From Roseicitreum antarcticum (lineage in GTDB: Bacteria > Pseudomonadota > Alphaproteobacteria > Rhodobacterales > Rhodobacteraceae), in assembly GCF_014681765.1 (NCBI RefSeq), contig NZ_CP061498.1, positions 372,001-436,000 of the forward strand: a stretch of DNA of 64,000 nt, written 5' to 3'. A program made the position numbers and the translations under genes. This document shows, one piece after another, positions 37,149 to 46,964 of this stretch (positions are counted from its first letter, which is position 1; every line of letters starts with the position of its first letter). Below the pieces are notes generated by a model that was not told the DNA's origin, made no database searches, and saw nothing but the letters and a program-made list of their open reading frames with translations.

Positions 37149-39332
37149 ATGAACAACTATGTCGAACATGCAGGCTTGTCAGTGGATCGCCACTTGGCGA
37201 AGTTCATCAACACGGAGGCCTTGCCCGGCACCGGGGTTGATGCGGAGCACTTCTGGACCGCGCTGGCGGGTTTGATCGACCGTTTCGGCCCCACCAATCG
37301 TGCGCTTCTGGCGCAGCGCGCCGAGATGCAAACCGCCATTTCCGACTGGCATCTCCAGCGCCGCGGCACCCCGCATGACGCACAGGCCTACCGCGCATTC
37401 CTGAACGAGATCGGCTATCTGGTTCCCGAGGGGCCAGATTTCCAGATCGAAACTGCTGGCACCGACCCCGAGATTGCCACTATTCCGGGCCCGCAACTGG
37501 TGGTGCCGGTGCTCAATGCCCGCTACGCGTTGAACGCTGCGAATGCGCGTTGGGGATCTCTGTATGATGCGTTTTACGGGACGGATGCCCTGGGCGATGG
37601 TCCGGCGCCCGCAGGCGGGTTCGACGCCGCGCGTGGAGCGCGCGTCGTGGCCCGCGCCAAGGGGTTTCTGGATGAAGCCGCGCCGCTGGCGCGTGGCGGG
37701 CATGCAGATGTGACCGGCTACCGTGTCAGCGATGGTGCCTTGCAGCCCGCGCTGCGCGACCCCGCGCAATTCGTAGGCTATGACGGTCCCGCGCACCGGC
37801 CCACTGCGATTGTACTGCGCAACAACGGGCTGCATGTCATCATCGACATCGACCCTGCCCACCGCATTGGGGCGGGCGACCCGGCGCATGTCGCTGACAT
37901 CCGGTTGGAATCGGCGCTGTCGGTCATCATGGATCTGGAAGACAGCATCGCGGCTGTGGATGGGCCCGACAAGGCGCTCGCCTATGCCAATTGGCTGGGC
38001 CTGATGCGTGGCGACCTCACAGAGGTGGTACGCAAGGGCGGCACAGACATTACCCGACGCCTGAACCCCGACCTGCACTTCACTGGTCCGGATGGCGGCA
38101 CTCTGGTGCTGAAGGGCCGCGCGCTGATGCTGGTACGCAATGTAGGCCACCTGATGACGACGCCTGCCGTGCTGGACCGCAACGGCGATGAGATGCCCGA
38201 GGGCCTTCTGGATGCCATGGTGACGACGCTTTGCGCGCTGCATGATCTCCAGCGCGCGGATGCGTCAACCGCCCTACGCAACTCGACCACCGGCTCGGTT
38301 TATGTGGTGAAGCCAAAGATGCACGGCCCCGCCGAGGTAGCCTTTGCAGATGCGGTCTTCGGCGCGGTCGAGGATGCGCTGTCCCTGCCGCGCGACACCG
38401 TGAAGCTGGGCATCATGGACGAGGAACGCCGCACCTCGGCCAACCTCAAGGAATGTCTGCGCGCGGCGAAATCGCGGGTGGCCTTCATCAACACGGGCTT
38501 CCTGGACCGCACCGGCGACGAGATCCACACCAGCATGGACGCAGGCCCGATGGTGCCGAAATCCGAGATGAAATCGGCTGCCTGGATCAGTGCCTATGAG
38601 GATCGCAATGTCGATATCGGGCTGGCCTGCGGGCTGCGGGGCCGGGCGCAGATCGGCAAGGGCATGTGGGCCATGCCCGACCTGATGGCCGACATGCTTG
38701 CGCAGAAGATCGCGCATCCGCGCGCGGGCGCTACCTGCGCCTGGGTGCCCAGCCCCACGGCGGCGACGCTGCATGCCACGCATTACCACAGCTACGATGT
38801 ACAGTCTCGGCAATCGGAACTGGCCGATGCATTGGCGGCTAACGGTCCGCGCGCCACTCTGGATGAGCTGCTGACCCCGCCGCTTGCCCTTGGCCGCAAC
38901 TGGGCCGAGGTTGATCTGATGGCCGAGGTCGAGAATAACGCGCAGGGCATCTTGGGCTATGTGGTGCGCTGGGTCGATCAAGGCGTCGGGTGCTCAAAGG
39001 TGCCCGACATCCATGATGTGGGCCTGATGGAAGACCGCGCCACCTGCCGGATTTCGGGGCAGGCGCTGGCCAACTGGCTGCACCACGAGGTTGTGTCGCG
39101 CGACCAGGTTATGGCAGCGATGAAGAAAATGGCCGCCGTGGTGGACCGGCAGAATGCGGGCGACGCGGCCTATACGCCAATGTCGCCGGCGTTGGATGGA
39201 CCGGCGTTTCTGGCCGCCTGTGATCTGGTGTTCGAAGGGCGCAACCAACCTTCGGGCTATACCGAGCCCGTGTTGCACGCCCGCCGTTTGCAACACAAGG
39301 CCGCCCGCCCACCGGTAGGCTGGGGCGGTTGA
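37149..39332 (+). CDS. glcB: Malate synthase G
   Basis: A 727-residue malate synthase G that condenses glyoxylate and acetyl-CoA to malate in the glyoxylate pathway. Family segments are [37 protein letters not shown] (metal-binding acidic residues), [37 protein letters not shown] and the catalytic-loop region [20 protein letters not shown]. The length is normal for isoform G. Three in-frame starts (GTG 37137, ATG 37143, ATG 37149) are close; GGAG sits six bases before 37149. No glc regulator or isocitrate lyase gene is adjacent. Confidence 0.95.
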   Translation: MNNYVEHAGLSVDRHLAKFINTEALPGTGVDAEHFWTALAGLIDRFGPTNRALLAQRAEMQTAISDWHLQRRGTPHDAQAYRAFLNEIGYLVPEGPDFQIETAGTDPEIATIPGPQLVVPVLNARYALNAANARWGSLYDAFYGTDALGDGPAPAGGFDAARGARVVARAKGFLDEAAPLARGGHADVTGYRVSDGALQPALRDPAQFVGYDGPAHRPTAIVLRNNGLHVIIDIDPAHRIGAGDPAHVADIRLESALSVIMDLEDSIAAVDGPDKALAYANWLGLMRGDLTEVVRKGGTDITRRLNPDLHFTGPDGGTLVLKGRALMLVRNVGHLMTTPAVLDRNGDEMPEGLLDAMVTTLCALHDLQRADASTALRNSTTGSVYVVKPKMHGPAEVAFADAVFGAVEDALSLPRDTVKLGIMDEERRTSANLKECLRAAKSRVAFINTGFLDRTGDEIHTSMDAGPMVPKSEMKSAAWISAYEDRNVDIGLACGLRGRAQIGKGMWAMPDLMADMLAQKIAHPRAGATCAWVPSPTAATLHATHYHSYDVQSRQSELADALAANGPRATLDELLTPPLALGRNWAEVDLMAEVENNAQGILGYVVRWVDQGVGCSKVPDIHDVGLMEDRATCRISGQALANWLHHEVVSRDQVMAAMKKMAAVVDRQNAGDAAYTPMSPALDGPAFLAACDLVFEGRNQPSGYTEPVLHARRLQHKAARPPVGWGG

Positions 39333-39864
39333 GGGCAGCGCGCTGGCCCGACCGTTCGCCGCTGGCCCGCGCCTTGGGCAAGCGCTGGCCAAGGGGACTC
39401 GCTGTGGCGGTTGATTGCGCAGCCTGAGTTCGGGCGCGCATATCCCTGTGCGGGTCCGACTTGCTTGCTGTACGCGGCGGATCAAGAAGCCCGCCACGTC
39501 AATGATCTGTGGCAGACCGCTTTGCCCTGTGGTGGGGCGGGGTGGATTTGGGGAATACCCCTGCGCGTGAGAATGCAACGCCGCCGTTGCGTCAATGGGT
39601 GTCCTGCGTCAGGCGCTGTGCGGCTGCACGCGGACCCCGTGCCTAGGCGAGCGGTGCCAAATAGCCTGCGGTGTCTTTTCGCCCACGCGTCTTGGCAGTG
39701 CCCGCAGCAGGGCTGGAACTGACCGACCCGTTGCCGCGATTAGGCGCCTGCGCAACCCACCGCCTGATCACTTATTTCTGTCTGGTCAGATGCACGCAAA
39801 CCGGGTACCCTTTGATACACAGACCCGGAAAACGGGCGGTATCTGAGGTTGATCGGGGCAGATC
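39333..39864. other. Intergenic region between glcB and ftsW
   Basis: A 532-bp gap with no supported gene. Short frames such as one at 39411-39722 have no family resemblance, and no tRNA or terminator with T-run was recognised. The last 100 bp before ftsW are less GC-rich and probably hold its promoter. Confidence 0.4.
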
Positions 39865-41031
39865 ATGACGGAAATGGTGTATGGCACCGCGCCGATGCGC
39901 GTGGGCGAGCCTGTGATTCCACGCTGGTGGCGCACGGTGGATCGCTGGACGTTGTCTTGTGTGCTGCTTTTGCTGTGCGTGGGCGTCTTGCTGGGGCTGG
40001 CCTCCAGCCCGCCGCTGGCCGCGCGCAACGGCTTGCCGCCCTTCTACTATGTGCAGCGGCAGTTGTTCTTTGGCATCATGGCGGTGATCGCGATGGTGGT
40101 AACCTCGATGATGTCGCCGGACAGCATCCGCCGCCTATCGGTGTTGGGGTTTTTTGCCACAATGCTAGCGCTGATATGCCTGCCGTTCCTGGGTACCGAT
40201 TTCGGCAAAGGCGCGGTGCGTTGGTACAGCCTTGGTTTTGCCAGTGTGCAGCCGTCTGAATTCCTCAAGCCCTGCCTTGCCGTGTTTGCCGCGTGGATGA
40301 TGGCTGCAGGGCAAGAGATAAATGGTCCGCCGGGCAAGGCACTGTCACTGGGCTTTACGGTGCTGGTCGTGGGTCTCTTGGCGATGCAACCTGATTTCGG
40401 GCAGGCAGCACTGGTCTCATTCACATGGATGGTGATGTATTTCGTGGCGGGGGCACCGCTGGTACTGCTTCTGGGGCTGGCAGGGCTGGCGGTGTTCGGG
40501 GGTTTTCTGGCCTACAACGGGTCCGAGCACTTCGCCCGCCGCATCGACGGCTTCCTGTCGCCCGACATCGATCCGCGCACTCAGATGGGCTATGCCCAGA
40601 ACGCGATTCAAGAGGGCGGTTTCTTTGGTACCGGCGTGGGAGAGGGGCAGGTGAAATGGTCGCTGCCTGATGCCCACACCGATTTCATCATCGCCGTCGC
40701 TGCCGAAGAATACGGCCTGATCCTGGTGCTGTTCATTATCGCCCTCTATGCCACAATCGTGCTGCGCAGCTTGCACCGCCTGACGCGGGAACGGGATGTG
40801 CTGATCCGTCTGGCTGGCACGGGGCTGATCACGCTGTTTGCAACGCAGGCCATGATCAACATGGGCGTGGCGGTGCGGCTGCTGCCGTCCAAGGGGATGA
40901 CGTTGCCGTTTGTGTCCTATGGCGGGTCGTCGCTTATCGCTGCGGGGATCGGGCTGGGGATGTTGTTGTCGCTGACCCGGCACCGGCCGCAGGGCGAGAT
41001 CGGTGACATTTTGCTCAAACGCGCGCGCTGA
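39865..41031 (+). CDS. ftsW: Septal peptidoglycan polymerase / SEDS protein
   Basis: A 388-residue SEDS-family membrane protein with about ten hydrophobic segments. It polymerises glycan strands at the division septum with its cognate class B PBP. Motifs are GTDFGKGAVRWYSLGFASVQ with PSEFLKPCLAVFAAW, GMGYAQ-like TQMGYAQNAIQEGGFFGTGV, LPDAHTDFIIAVAAEEYG and the C-terminal LPFVSYGGSSLIAAGIGLGM. The GGGGCAGATC before the ATG is a plausible ribosome binding site. It starts the ftsW-murG-murC-DUF2484 run; murG follows after 33 bp. Confidence 0.94.
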   Translation: MTEMVYGTAPMRVGEPVIPRWWRTVDRWTLSCVLLLLCVGVLLGLASSPPLAARNGLPPFYYVQRQLFFGIMAVIAMVVTSMMSPDSIRRLSVLGFFATMLALICLPFLGTDFGKGAVRWYSLGFASVQPSEFLKPCLAVFAAWMMAAGQEINGPPGKALSLGFTVLVVGLLAMQPDFGQAALVSFTWMVMYFVAGAPLVLLLGLAGLAVFGGFLAYNGSEHFARRIDGFLSPDIDPRTQMGYAQNAIQEGGFFGTGVGEGQVKWSLPDAHTDFIIAVAAEEYGLILVLFIIALYATIVLRSLHRLTRERDVLIRLAGTGLITLFATQAMINMGVAVRLLPSKGMTLPFVSYGGSSLIAAGIGLGMLLSLTRHRPQGEIGDILLKRAR

Positions 41032-41064
41032 TATAGACTGCATGCAGGATTTGGGAGCCATCTG

Positions 41065-42177
41065 ATGGGGAAGACGCCACTTTTGCTGATCGCGGCGGGC
41101 GGGACCGGCGGGCACATGTTTCCCGCGCAGGCGCTGGCCGAGGCGATGCTGGCGCGCGGCTGGCGGGTGAAGCTGTCGACCGACGCGCGCGGCGCGCGCT
41201 ATGCGGGCGGCTTTCCGTCGGCGGTGGCGGTGGAACAGGTCAGTTCGGCGACTTTCGCGCGCGGCGGGCTGGCAGCAAAGGTGATGGTGCCGCTGCGTAT
41301 CGTGGCGGGCGTAGTGGGTGCAGGTGTGCGGATGCTGATGGACCGACCGACAGTAGTGGTGGGTTTTGGCGGCTATCCGTCGATCCCGGCGCTTGGGGCG
41401 GCGTGGATCTTGCGCTGCCCGCGCCTGATTCATGAACAGAACGGGGTGCTGGGCCGCGTCAACCAGATCTTCGCGCCGCGCGTCGATGCGGTGGCCTGCG
41501 GCACCTGGCCGACCGAATTGCCTGCCGGTGTGCAAGGCGCCCATACCGGCAATCCGGTGCGCGCTGCGGTGTTGGACCGTGCGGGCGCGGGCTATATCGC
41601 GCCGGGCGATTACCCGATGGACATGCTGGTCATGGGGGGCTCGCAAGGGGCGCGCATCTTGTCAGATGTGGTACCTGCTGCGATTGGGGCTCTGCCTCCC
41701 GCGCTGACCCGCAATCTGCGCATCGCGCATCAGGCCCGGCCCGAGGATGGCGACCGCGTGATCGCCGCCTACAATGCCGCAGGCTTGGTGGCCGAGGTTG
41801 CACCGTTCTTCGACGATATTCCGCGCCGCCTCTCCGAATGCCAATTGGTCATCAGCCGTGCGGGTGCCAGCAGCGTGGCCGATATCAGCGTGATCGGCCG
41901 ACCGTCGATCCTGATCCCGTATGCGGCTGCGACCGCCGACCACCAGAGCGCCAATGCCCGTGGGCTGGCCGAGGCTGATGCCGCCGTCGTCATTCCCGAA
42001 CGCCTGCTGACGCCGCAGGTGCTGACCGACCATATCGCCGCCATCCTGGGCTACCCCGAAGCCGCCGCGCATATGGCGCAGAACGCGCTGTCCTGCGGGT
42101 TGCCCGACGCCACTGAGCGGCTGGTGGTGATGGTCACCGCCCTGGCCGAGCGCGCAACCCCGCCCGCATCACATTGA
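41065..42177 (+). CDS. murG: UDP-GlcNAc:undecaprenyl-PP-MurNAc-pentapeptide GlcNAc transferase
   Basis: A 370-residue GT28 glycosyltransferase making lipid II from lipid I on the inner face of the membrane. Motifs are [75 protein letters not shown] and [20 protein letters not shown]. Length is normal. It sits between ftsW and murC, with murC starting 10 bp after its stop. Confidence 0.96.
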   Translation: MGKTPLLLIAAGGTGGHMFPAQALAEAMLARGWRVKLSTDARGARYAGGFPSAVAVEQVSSATFARGGLAAKVMVPLRIVAGVVGAGVRMLMDRPTVVVGFGGYPSIPALGAAWILRCPRLIHEQNGVLGRVNQIFAPRVDAVACGTWPTELPAGVQGAHTGNPVRAAVLDRAGAGYIAPGDYPMDMLVMGGSQGARILSDVVPAAIGALPPALTRNLRIAHQARPEDGDRVIAAYNAAGLVAEVAPFFDDIPRRLSECQLVISRAGASSVADISVIGRPSILIPYAAATADHQSANARGLAEADAAVVIPERLLTPQVLTDHIAAILGYPEAAAHMAQNALSCGLPDATERLVVMVTALAERATPPASH

Positions 42178-42187
42178 AGGAGACCGC

Positions 42188-43606
42188 ATGAACGCCGCTG
42201 CGACCAAACTGCCCACCGATATCGGGCCGATCCATTTCGTCGGCATCGGCGGGATCGGCATGTCCGGCATCGCCGAGGTTCTGATGACTCACGGTTATCG
42301 GGTTCAGGGGTCGGACCTGAAGGGGTCCGCCATTACTGACCGGCTGGCCACGCTGGGTGCCGAGGTATTCGTCGGTCAGCGGGCAGAGAATCTGGGCGAT
42401 GCGGCAGTGGTCGTGGTCTCGACAGCAATCCGGGCCGACAACCCCGAACTGGTGGCGGCGCGCATGGCGGGCCTGCCGGTGGTGCGCCGCGCCGAGATGC
42501 TGGCCGAGCTGATGCGCCTGCGCTCCAACGTCGCGATCGGTGGCACGCATGGCAAGACCACCACCACCACCATGGTGGCGGCACTGCTGGACCGGGGCGG
42601 GCTGGACCCCACGGTCATCAATGGCGGGGTAATCCATGCCTATGGTTCGAACGCGCGGGCGGGAGCGGGCGAATGGATGGTGGTCGAGGCGGATGAATCC
42701 GACGGCTCATTCAACCGGCTGCCCGCGACGATCGCGATCGTCACCAATATCGACCCCGAACATATGGACCATTGGGGCAGTTTCGATGCGCTGCGCCGCG
42801 GCTTCTACGACTTCGTATCGAACATCCCGTTCTACGGGCTGGCGATCTGCTGCACCGATCACCCTGAAGTGCAGGCGCTGGTGGGCCGGATTACCGACCG
42901 CCGCGTGGTGACTTTCGGCTTCAACGCGCAGGCCGATGTGCGTGCGATCAACCTGCGCTATGTGGCGGGTGTGGCGCATTTCGACATCGCCCTGCAATCC
43001 GAAAGCGTGGTGATCGAGGGCTGCACCCTGCCAATGCCGGGCGATCACAATGTGTCGAACGCACTCGCCGCCGTGGCTGTGGCACGGCATCTGGGCATGA
43101 AACAGGCTGAGATCCGCGCGGCGCTGGCCGCGTTTGGCGGGGTCAACCGCCGCTTCACCAAGGTTGGCGAGGTCGGCGGAATCACGATCATCGACGATTA
43201 TGGCCACCATCCGGTGGAAATTGCTGCTGTGCTGCGCGCCGCGCGGCAGGCCTTGGGGGAGGGGAGCGGCCGCGTGATCGCGATCCACCAGCCGCACCGC
43301 TACACCCGCCTTTCATCCTTGTTCGAGGATTTTTGCAGTTGCTTCAATGATGCGGATGTGGTCGGCATCGCGCCGGTCTACGCTGCGGGTGAAGACCCGA
43401 TTGCGGGTGCTTCGCGCGATGATCTGGTGAATGGCCTGATCGCGCATGGCCACCGCGCCGCGCACGCTGTCACGACCGAGGATGATCTGGAGGCGCTGAT
43501 CCGTCGCACTGCACGCCCCGGCGACATGGTGATCTGTTTGGGCGCGGGCACAATCAGCGCCTGGGCCAGTGGCCTTGCTGCCCGATTGCAGGCGGTTGCG
43601 GCATGA
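42188..43606 (+). CDS. murC: UDP-N-acetylmuramate-L-alanine ligase
   Basis: A 472-residue ATP-dependent ligase adding L-Ala to UDP-MurNAc. Motifs are [20 protein letters not shown] (Rossmann domain), [20 protein letters not shown] (P-loop), [36 protein letters not shown] and [20 protein letters not shown]. The ribosome binding site is AAGGAGACCGC before the ATG. Its stop overlaps the start of the DUF2484 gene by 4 bp. Confidence 0.96.
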   Translation: MNAAATKLPTDIGPIHFVGIGGIGMSGIAEVLMTHGYRVQGSDLKGSAITDRLATLGAEVFVGQRAENLGDAAVVVVSTAIRADNPELVAARMAGLPVVRRAEMLAELMRLRSNVAIGGTHGKTTTTTMVAALLDRGGLDPTVINGGVIHAYGSNARAGAGEWMVVEADESDGSFNRLPATIAIVTNIDPEHMDHWGSFDALRRGFYDFVSNIPFYGLAICCTDHPEVQALVGRITDRRVVTFGFNAQADVRAINLRYVAGVAHFDIALQSESVVIEGCTLPMPGDHNVSNALAAVAVARHLGMKQAEIRAALAAFGGVNRRFTKVGEVGGITIIDDYGHHPVEIAAVLRAARQALGEGSGRVIAIHQPHRYTRLSSLFEDFCSCFNDADVVGIAPVYAAGEDPIAGASRDDLVNGLIAHGHRAAHAVTTEDDLEALIRRTARPGDMVICLGAGTISAWASGLAARLQAVAA

Positions 43607-43872
43607 ACCTTTCGCTCGGCCTTCTGGCTGTCTGGGTCGTGGCCGGGGCGCTGACAGTGCCGCGCTGGCATCGCGCGGGCGCATTTTTCCTTGTGCTGAC
43701 CGGCATCCCGCTTCTTGGTATGGTGACATACCAGAACGGGCCGGTTCTGGGGCTGTTGGCCATGGTCGCGGGGATGTCGGTGCTGCGCTGGCCCGTTGTC
43801 GCTCTGGGTCTTTCGCTGGAAAAGCGGCTGCGCGCGCTGGCCATGCGCTATAGCCTGTCGGTTTTTCGCTGA
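43603..43872 (+). CDS. DUF2484 small membrane protein
   Basis: An 89-residue protein with three hydrophobic segments ([31 protein letters not shown] and [14 protein letters not shown]) and a basic C-terminus ([17 protein letters not shown]). It belongs to DUF2484, which in Rhodobacterales is typically encoded between murC and murB. The ATGA overlap with murC shows translational coupling and suggests a role near cell-wall synthesis, but no function is known. The expected next gene, murB, is missing here. Confidence 0.85.
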   Translation: MNLSLGLLAVWVVAGALTVPRWHRAGAFFLVLTGIPLLGMVTYQNGPVLGLLAMVAGMSVLRWPVVALGLSLEKRLRALAMRYSLSVFR

Positions 43873-43921
43873 GCGCGCTCGCTTGCACTCGGTGTGCATC
43901 GCTCCAGCCTTGTACCGCCAA

Positions 43922-43938
43922 GCCCCGCGAAACGGGGC
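43922..43938 (+). other. Hairpin after the DUF2484 gene
   Basis: GCCCCG-CGAAA-CGGGGC is a perfect 6-bp stem 50 bp after the DUF2484 stop. A TTTT appears only 14 bases later, so it is a weak terminator candidate. Confidence 0.35.
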
Positions 43939-44008
43939 GACTCGATAGATCTTTTGCCATCCAGAGCGGCCGTGCCCATGTCTGCCTGCGCCAAAATGCG
44001 GGGCGGCG

Positions 44009-44293
44009 GTGAACTGGGGGCTGATCCTGGTGCCGGTCGGTTCGGGGCTGGCAGGTGCCGCCGTGGGTCTCGTGCTGGGCCGTATGGGCCAGCGGCGACC
44101 CGTTGCGCGGCAACTGGGCTACGCGCTTTCAGGTGTGATTCTTCTGGCGGCAGTCGGGCTGATGATCGCGGCACGCGCCAACCAGGGCTGGGACGGCTTG
44201 GGCTACTTCATTATGGCGTTCTTCATGGCGTTGCCTGCTGGGCTGGGCACTGCGGTCGGCACATGGGTAGGCTTCAAGTTGCGCCGACGTTGA
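44009..44293 (+). CDS. Small integral membrane protein of unknown function
   Basis: A 94-residue protein with three predicted membrane helices: LILVPVGSGLAGAAVGLVLG, GYALSGVILLAAVGLMIAA and GYFIMAFFMALPAGLGTAVG. Short basic loops (RMGQRRPVARQ) and a basic end (FKLRRR) suggest the C-terminus is cytoplasmic. The start is a GTG at 44009 behind GCGGGGCGGC. I do not recognise the family. It occupies the position where murB would be expected after DUF2484, and is the last gene before the AT-rich ect promoter region. Confidence 0.7.
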   Translation: MNWGLILVPVGSGLAGAAVGLVLGRMGQRRPVARQLGYALSGVILLAAVGLMIAARANQGWDGLGYFIMAFFMALPAGLGTAVGTWVGFKLRRR

Positions 44294-44657
44294 GCCATCT
44301 CTCTTGACCAAAGGGTCAAATGCGTCAGCGCGGAAACCGTGATAAACCCCTAATATCGGGTTGAAATATGGAATCTGGGTTGCGTGATGCTGCTGCGCTG
44401 CAGCAGAATTTCCCGCTGGGCGTGACAGTTGAATGACGCCGGAGCCGTGGGTTGATTATTCTCAACATCCTGTTTGAAAAATCCAGAAAAATCTTAGTAT
44501 GAATTTTTTTGGAATCCATGAAAATGACTTCCGGAATATCATCTAAATATATGATAATATTCATGTAATCTGACAAGGTATTTATTTGGGCCGTGAATGT
44601 TGATCTCATCACCAGTGTCTATATATTGATCGCAACGGAAACAACTGGACAGAGGTC
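44294..44657. promoter_or_regulatory. AT-rich regulatory region upstream of ectA
   Basis: This 364-bp gap is markedly AT-rich from about 44440 onward, unlike the rest of the window. It contains an inverted repeat TATCAT-N8-ATGATA (44537-44556), a TTCCGGAA palindrome just before it, and a possible sigma-70 promoter TTGATC (44600-44605), 16 bp, TATATT (44622-44627), which would give a short leader before ectA. No ectR-type regulator gene lies next to the operon. Osmotic control through this region is inference. Confidence 0.6.
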
Positions 44658-45197
44658 ATGGAATATAGCAACCGCAAGATCATTGAAACGCGCAAGGGTA
44701 AGGTTCGCTTGCGATCCCCTGAAACCACTGACGGGTCTGATGTTTGGGACCTCGTGCGTGCCTGCAAGCCGCTTGACGAAAACTCCATGTATTGCAACCT
44801 GATCCAATGTGACCATTTCGCGGGCACATCGGTTCTGGCTGAACGCGATGGCCAGATCATCGGATGGATTTCGGCGCATATCCCGCCTGAAAAGTCGGAT
44901 ACGCTGTTCGTCTGGCAGGTCGCTGTAAGCGAAGCCGCGCGTGGCATGGGCCTTGCTGTCCATATGCTGGACGCGTTGGTGGACCGTCAGACCTGCGCCG
45001 ATGTCACGCGGATTGAAACGACGATCACCCGCAGCAACGATGCCAGCTGGGCATTGTTCCGCAAGTTCGCCCGTCGCCATAAGGCGCGGCTGTCGGACAA
45101 ACCGCATTTCACGCGGGAAGATCACTTCGACGGGGCCCATGCGACCGAGCATCTGGTGTCCATCGATATGGCCGTGGCGATGCAAAAAGCCGCCTGA
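44658..45197 (+). CDS. ectA: Diaminobutyrate acetyltransferase
   Basis: A 179-residue GNAT acetyltransferase producing N-gamma-acetyl-2,4-diaminobutyrate, the second step of ectoine synthesis. Motifs are VRLRSPETTDGSDVWDLVRA, SMYCNLIQCDHFAGTSVLAE, WISAHIPPEKSDTLFVWQVA and the acetyl-CoA loop ARGMGLAVHMLDAL. The ribosome binding site GAGG is only 3 bases from the ATG, closer than usual. It heads ectA-ectB-ectC-ask, with ectB 26 bp downstream. Confidence 0.96.
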   Translation: MEYSNRKIIETRKGKVRLRSPETTDGSDVWDLVRACKPLDENSMYCNLIQCDHFAGTSVLAERDGQIIGWISAHIPPEKSDTLFVWQVAVSEAARGMGLAVHMLDALVDRQTCADVTRIETTITRSNDASWALFRKFARRHKARLSDKPHFTREDHFDGAHATEHLVSIDMAVAMQKAA

Positions 45198-45223
45198 AGC
45201 CACCCAAAATCAAGGATTATATC

Positions 45224-46513
45224 ATGCAACGGAACGATCAGACCGGGCCGACCGGCATCTATACTCGTTTGGAATCCAATGCGCGCAGCTATTGCCGCAG
45301 TTTTCCGGTTGAGTTCATCAAGGCGCAGAATGCGACCCTTACGGGTGCGGACGGGCGCGAGTACACCGACTTTCTGGCGGGCTGTTCCTCGCTGAACTAT
45401 GGGCACAACGACCCCGACATGAAGGCCGCGCTGGTCGATCACATCATGTCTGACGGTGTGACTCATGGCCTGGACATGCACACCACCGCCAAGACCGACC
45501 TGTTGGAAGCGTTCGAAGAGATTGTATTGCGTCCGCGCGGTATGGATCACAAGGTCATGTTCACTGGCCCGACCGGCACCAATGCGGTCGAGGCCGCGAT
45601 GAAGCTGGCCCGCAAGATCACCGGTCGCGACCAGATCATCGCTTTCACCAACGGTTTCCACGGCATGACGATGGGCGCGCTGGCCGCGACTGGGAATGCT
45701 GGCAAACGCGGTGGCGCAGGCATGGCGCTGTCGGGTGTCACCCGGATGCCCTTCGAGGGGGCGATGGACGGGCTAGATTCGCTGCAAATGATCGAACAGA
45801 TGCTGGCGAATCCGTCCAGTGGGATTGACGCGCCTGCGGCCTTCCTGATCGAGCCTGTGCAGGGTGAGGGCGGGCTGAACGCCGCATCGCCCGAGTTCAT
45901 GCGTGGCCTTTCGAAACTGGCCAAAGACCACGGTGCGCTGTTCATCGTCGATGACATTCAGTCAGGTATCGGGCGTACCGGCACGTTCTTCAGCTTTGAG
46001 GATATGGGCTTCACCCCAGACCTGATCCCGCTGGCGAAGTCGCTTTCGGGTATGGGCCTGCCGATGGCCGCGCTGTTGATCCGTCCTGATCTGGATGTGT
46101 GGAAACCGGCCGAGCATAACGGCACCTTTCGTGGCAACAACCACGCTTTCGTGACCGCGCGCGTTGCGTTGCAGAAGTTCTGGAAAGACGACAGCTTCGC
46201 TAAATCCGTCCAGGAAAAGGGCGCCTACCTGAACGAGCGGCTGACCAAGATCGCTGCATTGGTTCCCGGTGCTGGCCTGAAGGGGCGCGGCATGATGCAG
46301 GGCGTCGACGTCGGTTCGGGCGACATGGCTTCGGCCATCTGTGCGGATTGCTTTGAGAAGGGCCTCATCATCGAGACCTCCGGCGCACACGACGAGGTGG
46401 TCAAAGTGCTTGCACCGCTGACCATCCCACAAGAACAATTCGCCAAGGGTCTGGATATCCTTGAAGCTGCCGTGAAAGCAGCAGCGACCCCCAAGCAAAT
46501 GGCAGCGGAGTAA
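45224..46513 (+). CDS. ectB: Diaminobutyrate-2-oxoglutarate transaminase
   Basis: A 429-residue class III PLP aminotransferase that makes L-2,4-diaminobutyrate from aspartate semialdehyde and glutamate, the first committed step of ectoine synthesis. Key segments are EYTDFLAGCSSLNYGHNDPD, MFTGPTGTNAVEAAMKLARK, FIVDDIQSGIGRTGTFFSFE (the PLP-ring Asp in DDIQ) and LIPLAKSLSGMGLPMAA, where Lys forms the Schiff base. Length is typical of EctB. ectC follows after 6 bp. Confidence 0.96.
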   Translation: MQRNDQTGPTGIYTRLESNARSYCRSFPVEFIKAQNATLTGADGREYTDFLAGCSSLNYGHNDPDMKAALVDHIMSDGVTHGLDMHTTAKTDLLEAFEEIVLRPRGMDHKVMFTGPTGTNAVEAAMKLARKITGRDQIIAFTNGFHGMTMGALAATGNAGKRGGAGMALSGVTRMPFEGAMDGLDSLQMIEQMLANPSSGIDAPAAFLIEPVQGEGGLNAASPEFMRGLSKLAKDHGALFIVDDIQSGIGRTGTFFSFEDMGFTPDLIPLAKSLSGMGLPMAALLIRPDLDVWKPAEHNGTFRGNNHAFVTARVALQKFWKDDSFAKSVQEKGAYLNERLTKIAALVPGAGLKGRGMMQGVDVGSGDMASAICADCFEKGLIIETSGAHDEVVKVLAPLTIPQEQFAKGLDILEAAVKAAATPKQMAAE

Positions 46514-46519
46514 ACTGAC

Positions 46520-46903
46520 ATGATTATTCGTGATTTCAATGAAGCCAAGAACACCGAACGCAAAGTGGCAGACGCGCGCTGGAATTCAGTCCGCATGCTG
46601 CTCGCCAACGACGGGATGGGCTTTTCCTTCCACATCACCACGATCAAGGCCGGTTCGGAACATACTTTCCACTACAAGAACCACTTCGAAAGTGTGTATT
46701 GCGTCAGCGGTGAAGGCAGCATCGAGGATCTCGCCACAGGCGAGGTGCACGATCTGCGCCCCGGTGTGATGTATGCGCTGAACCTGCATGACAAGCACAC
46801 CCTGCGCTGCAAGACCGAGATGGTCTTTGCCTGCTGCTTCAACCCGCCCGTGACCGGGACCGAGGTGCACCAGGCCGACGGCTCTTACGCAGCTGCGGAC
46901 TGA
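46520..46903 (+). CDS. ectC: L-ectoine synthase
   Basis: A 127-residue cupin that cyclises N-gamma-acetyldiaminobutyrate to ectoine. Family sequence is [60 protein letters not shown] and [20 protein letters not shown], covering the conserved metal and substrate ligands. Length is standard. No ectD hydroxylase gene follows, so only ectoine, not hydroxyectoine, is encoded at this locus. Confidence 0.97.
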   Translation: MIIRDFNEAKNTERKVADARWNSVRMLLANDGMGFSFHITTIKAGSEHTFHYKNHFESVYCVSGEGSIEDLATGEVHDLRPGVMYALNLHDKHTLRCKTEMVFACCFNPPVTGTEVHQADGSYAAAD

Positions 46904-46964
46904 CGCTGCATTGTCGCAACAACAAAAAGGCGCGTCGCGGGTCAACCGTGGCGCGATCTCTCAC

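Noticed and set aside
36579-37169. Minus-strand frames of about 200 codons upstream of glcB
   Set aside because: Low-complexity Arg/Pro/Ala translation with overlapping open frames in all phases, as expected from high GC content.
39411-39722. 103-codon plus-strand frame between glcB and ftsW
   Set aside because: No ribosome binding site, no family features and biased shadow-frame composition.
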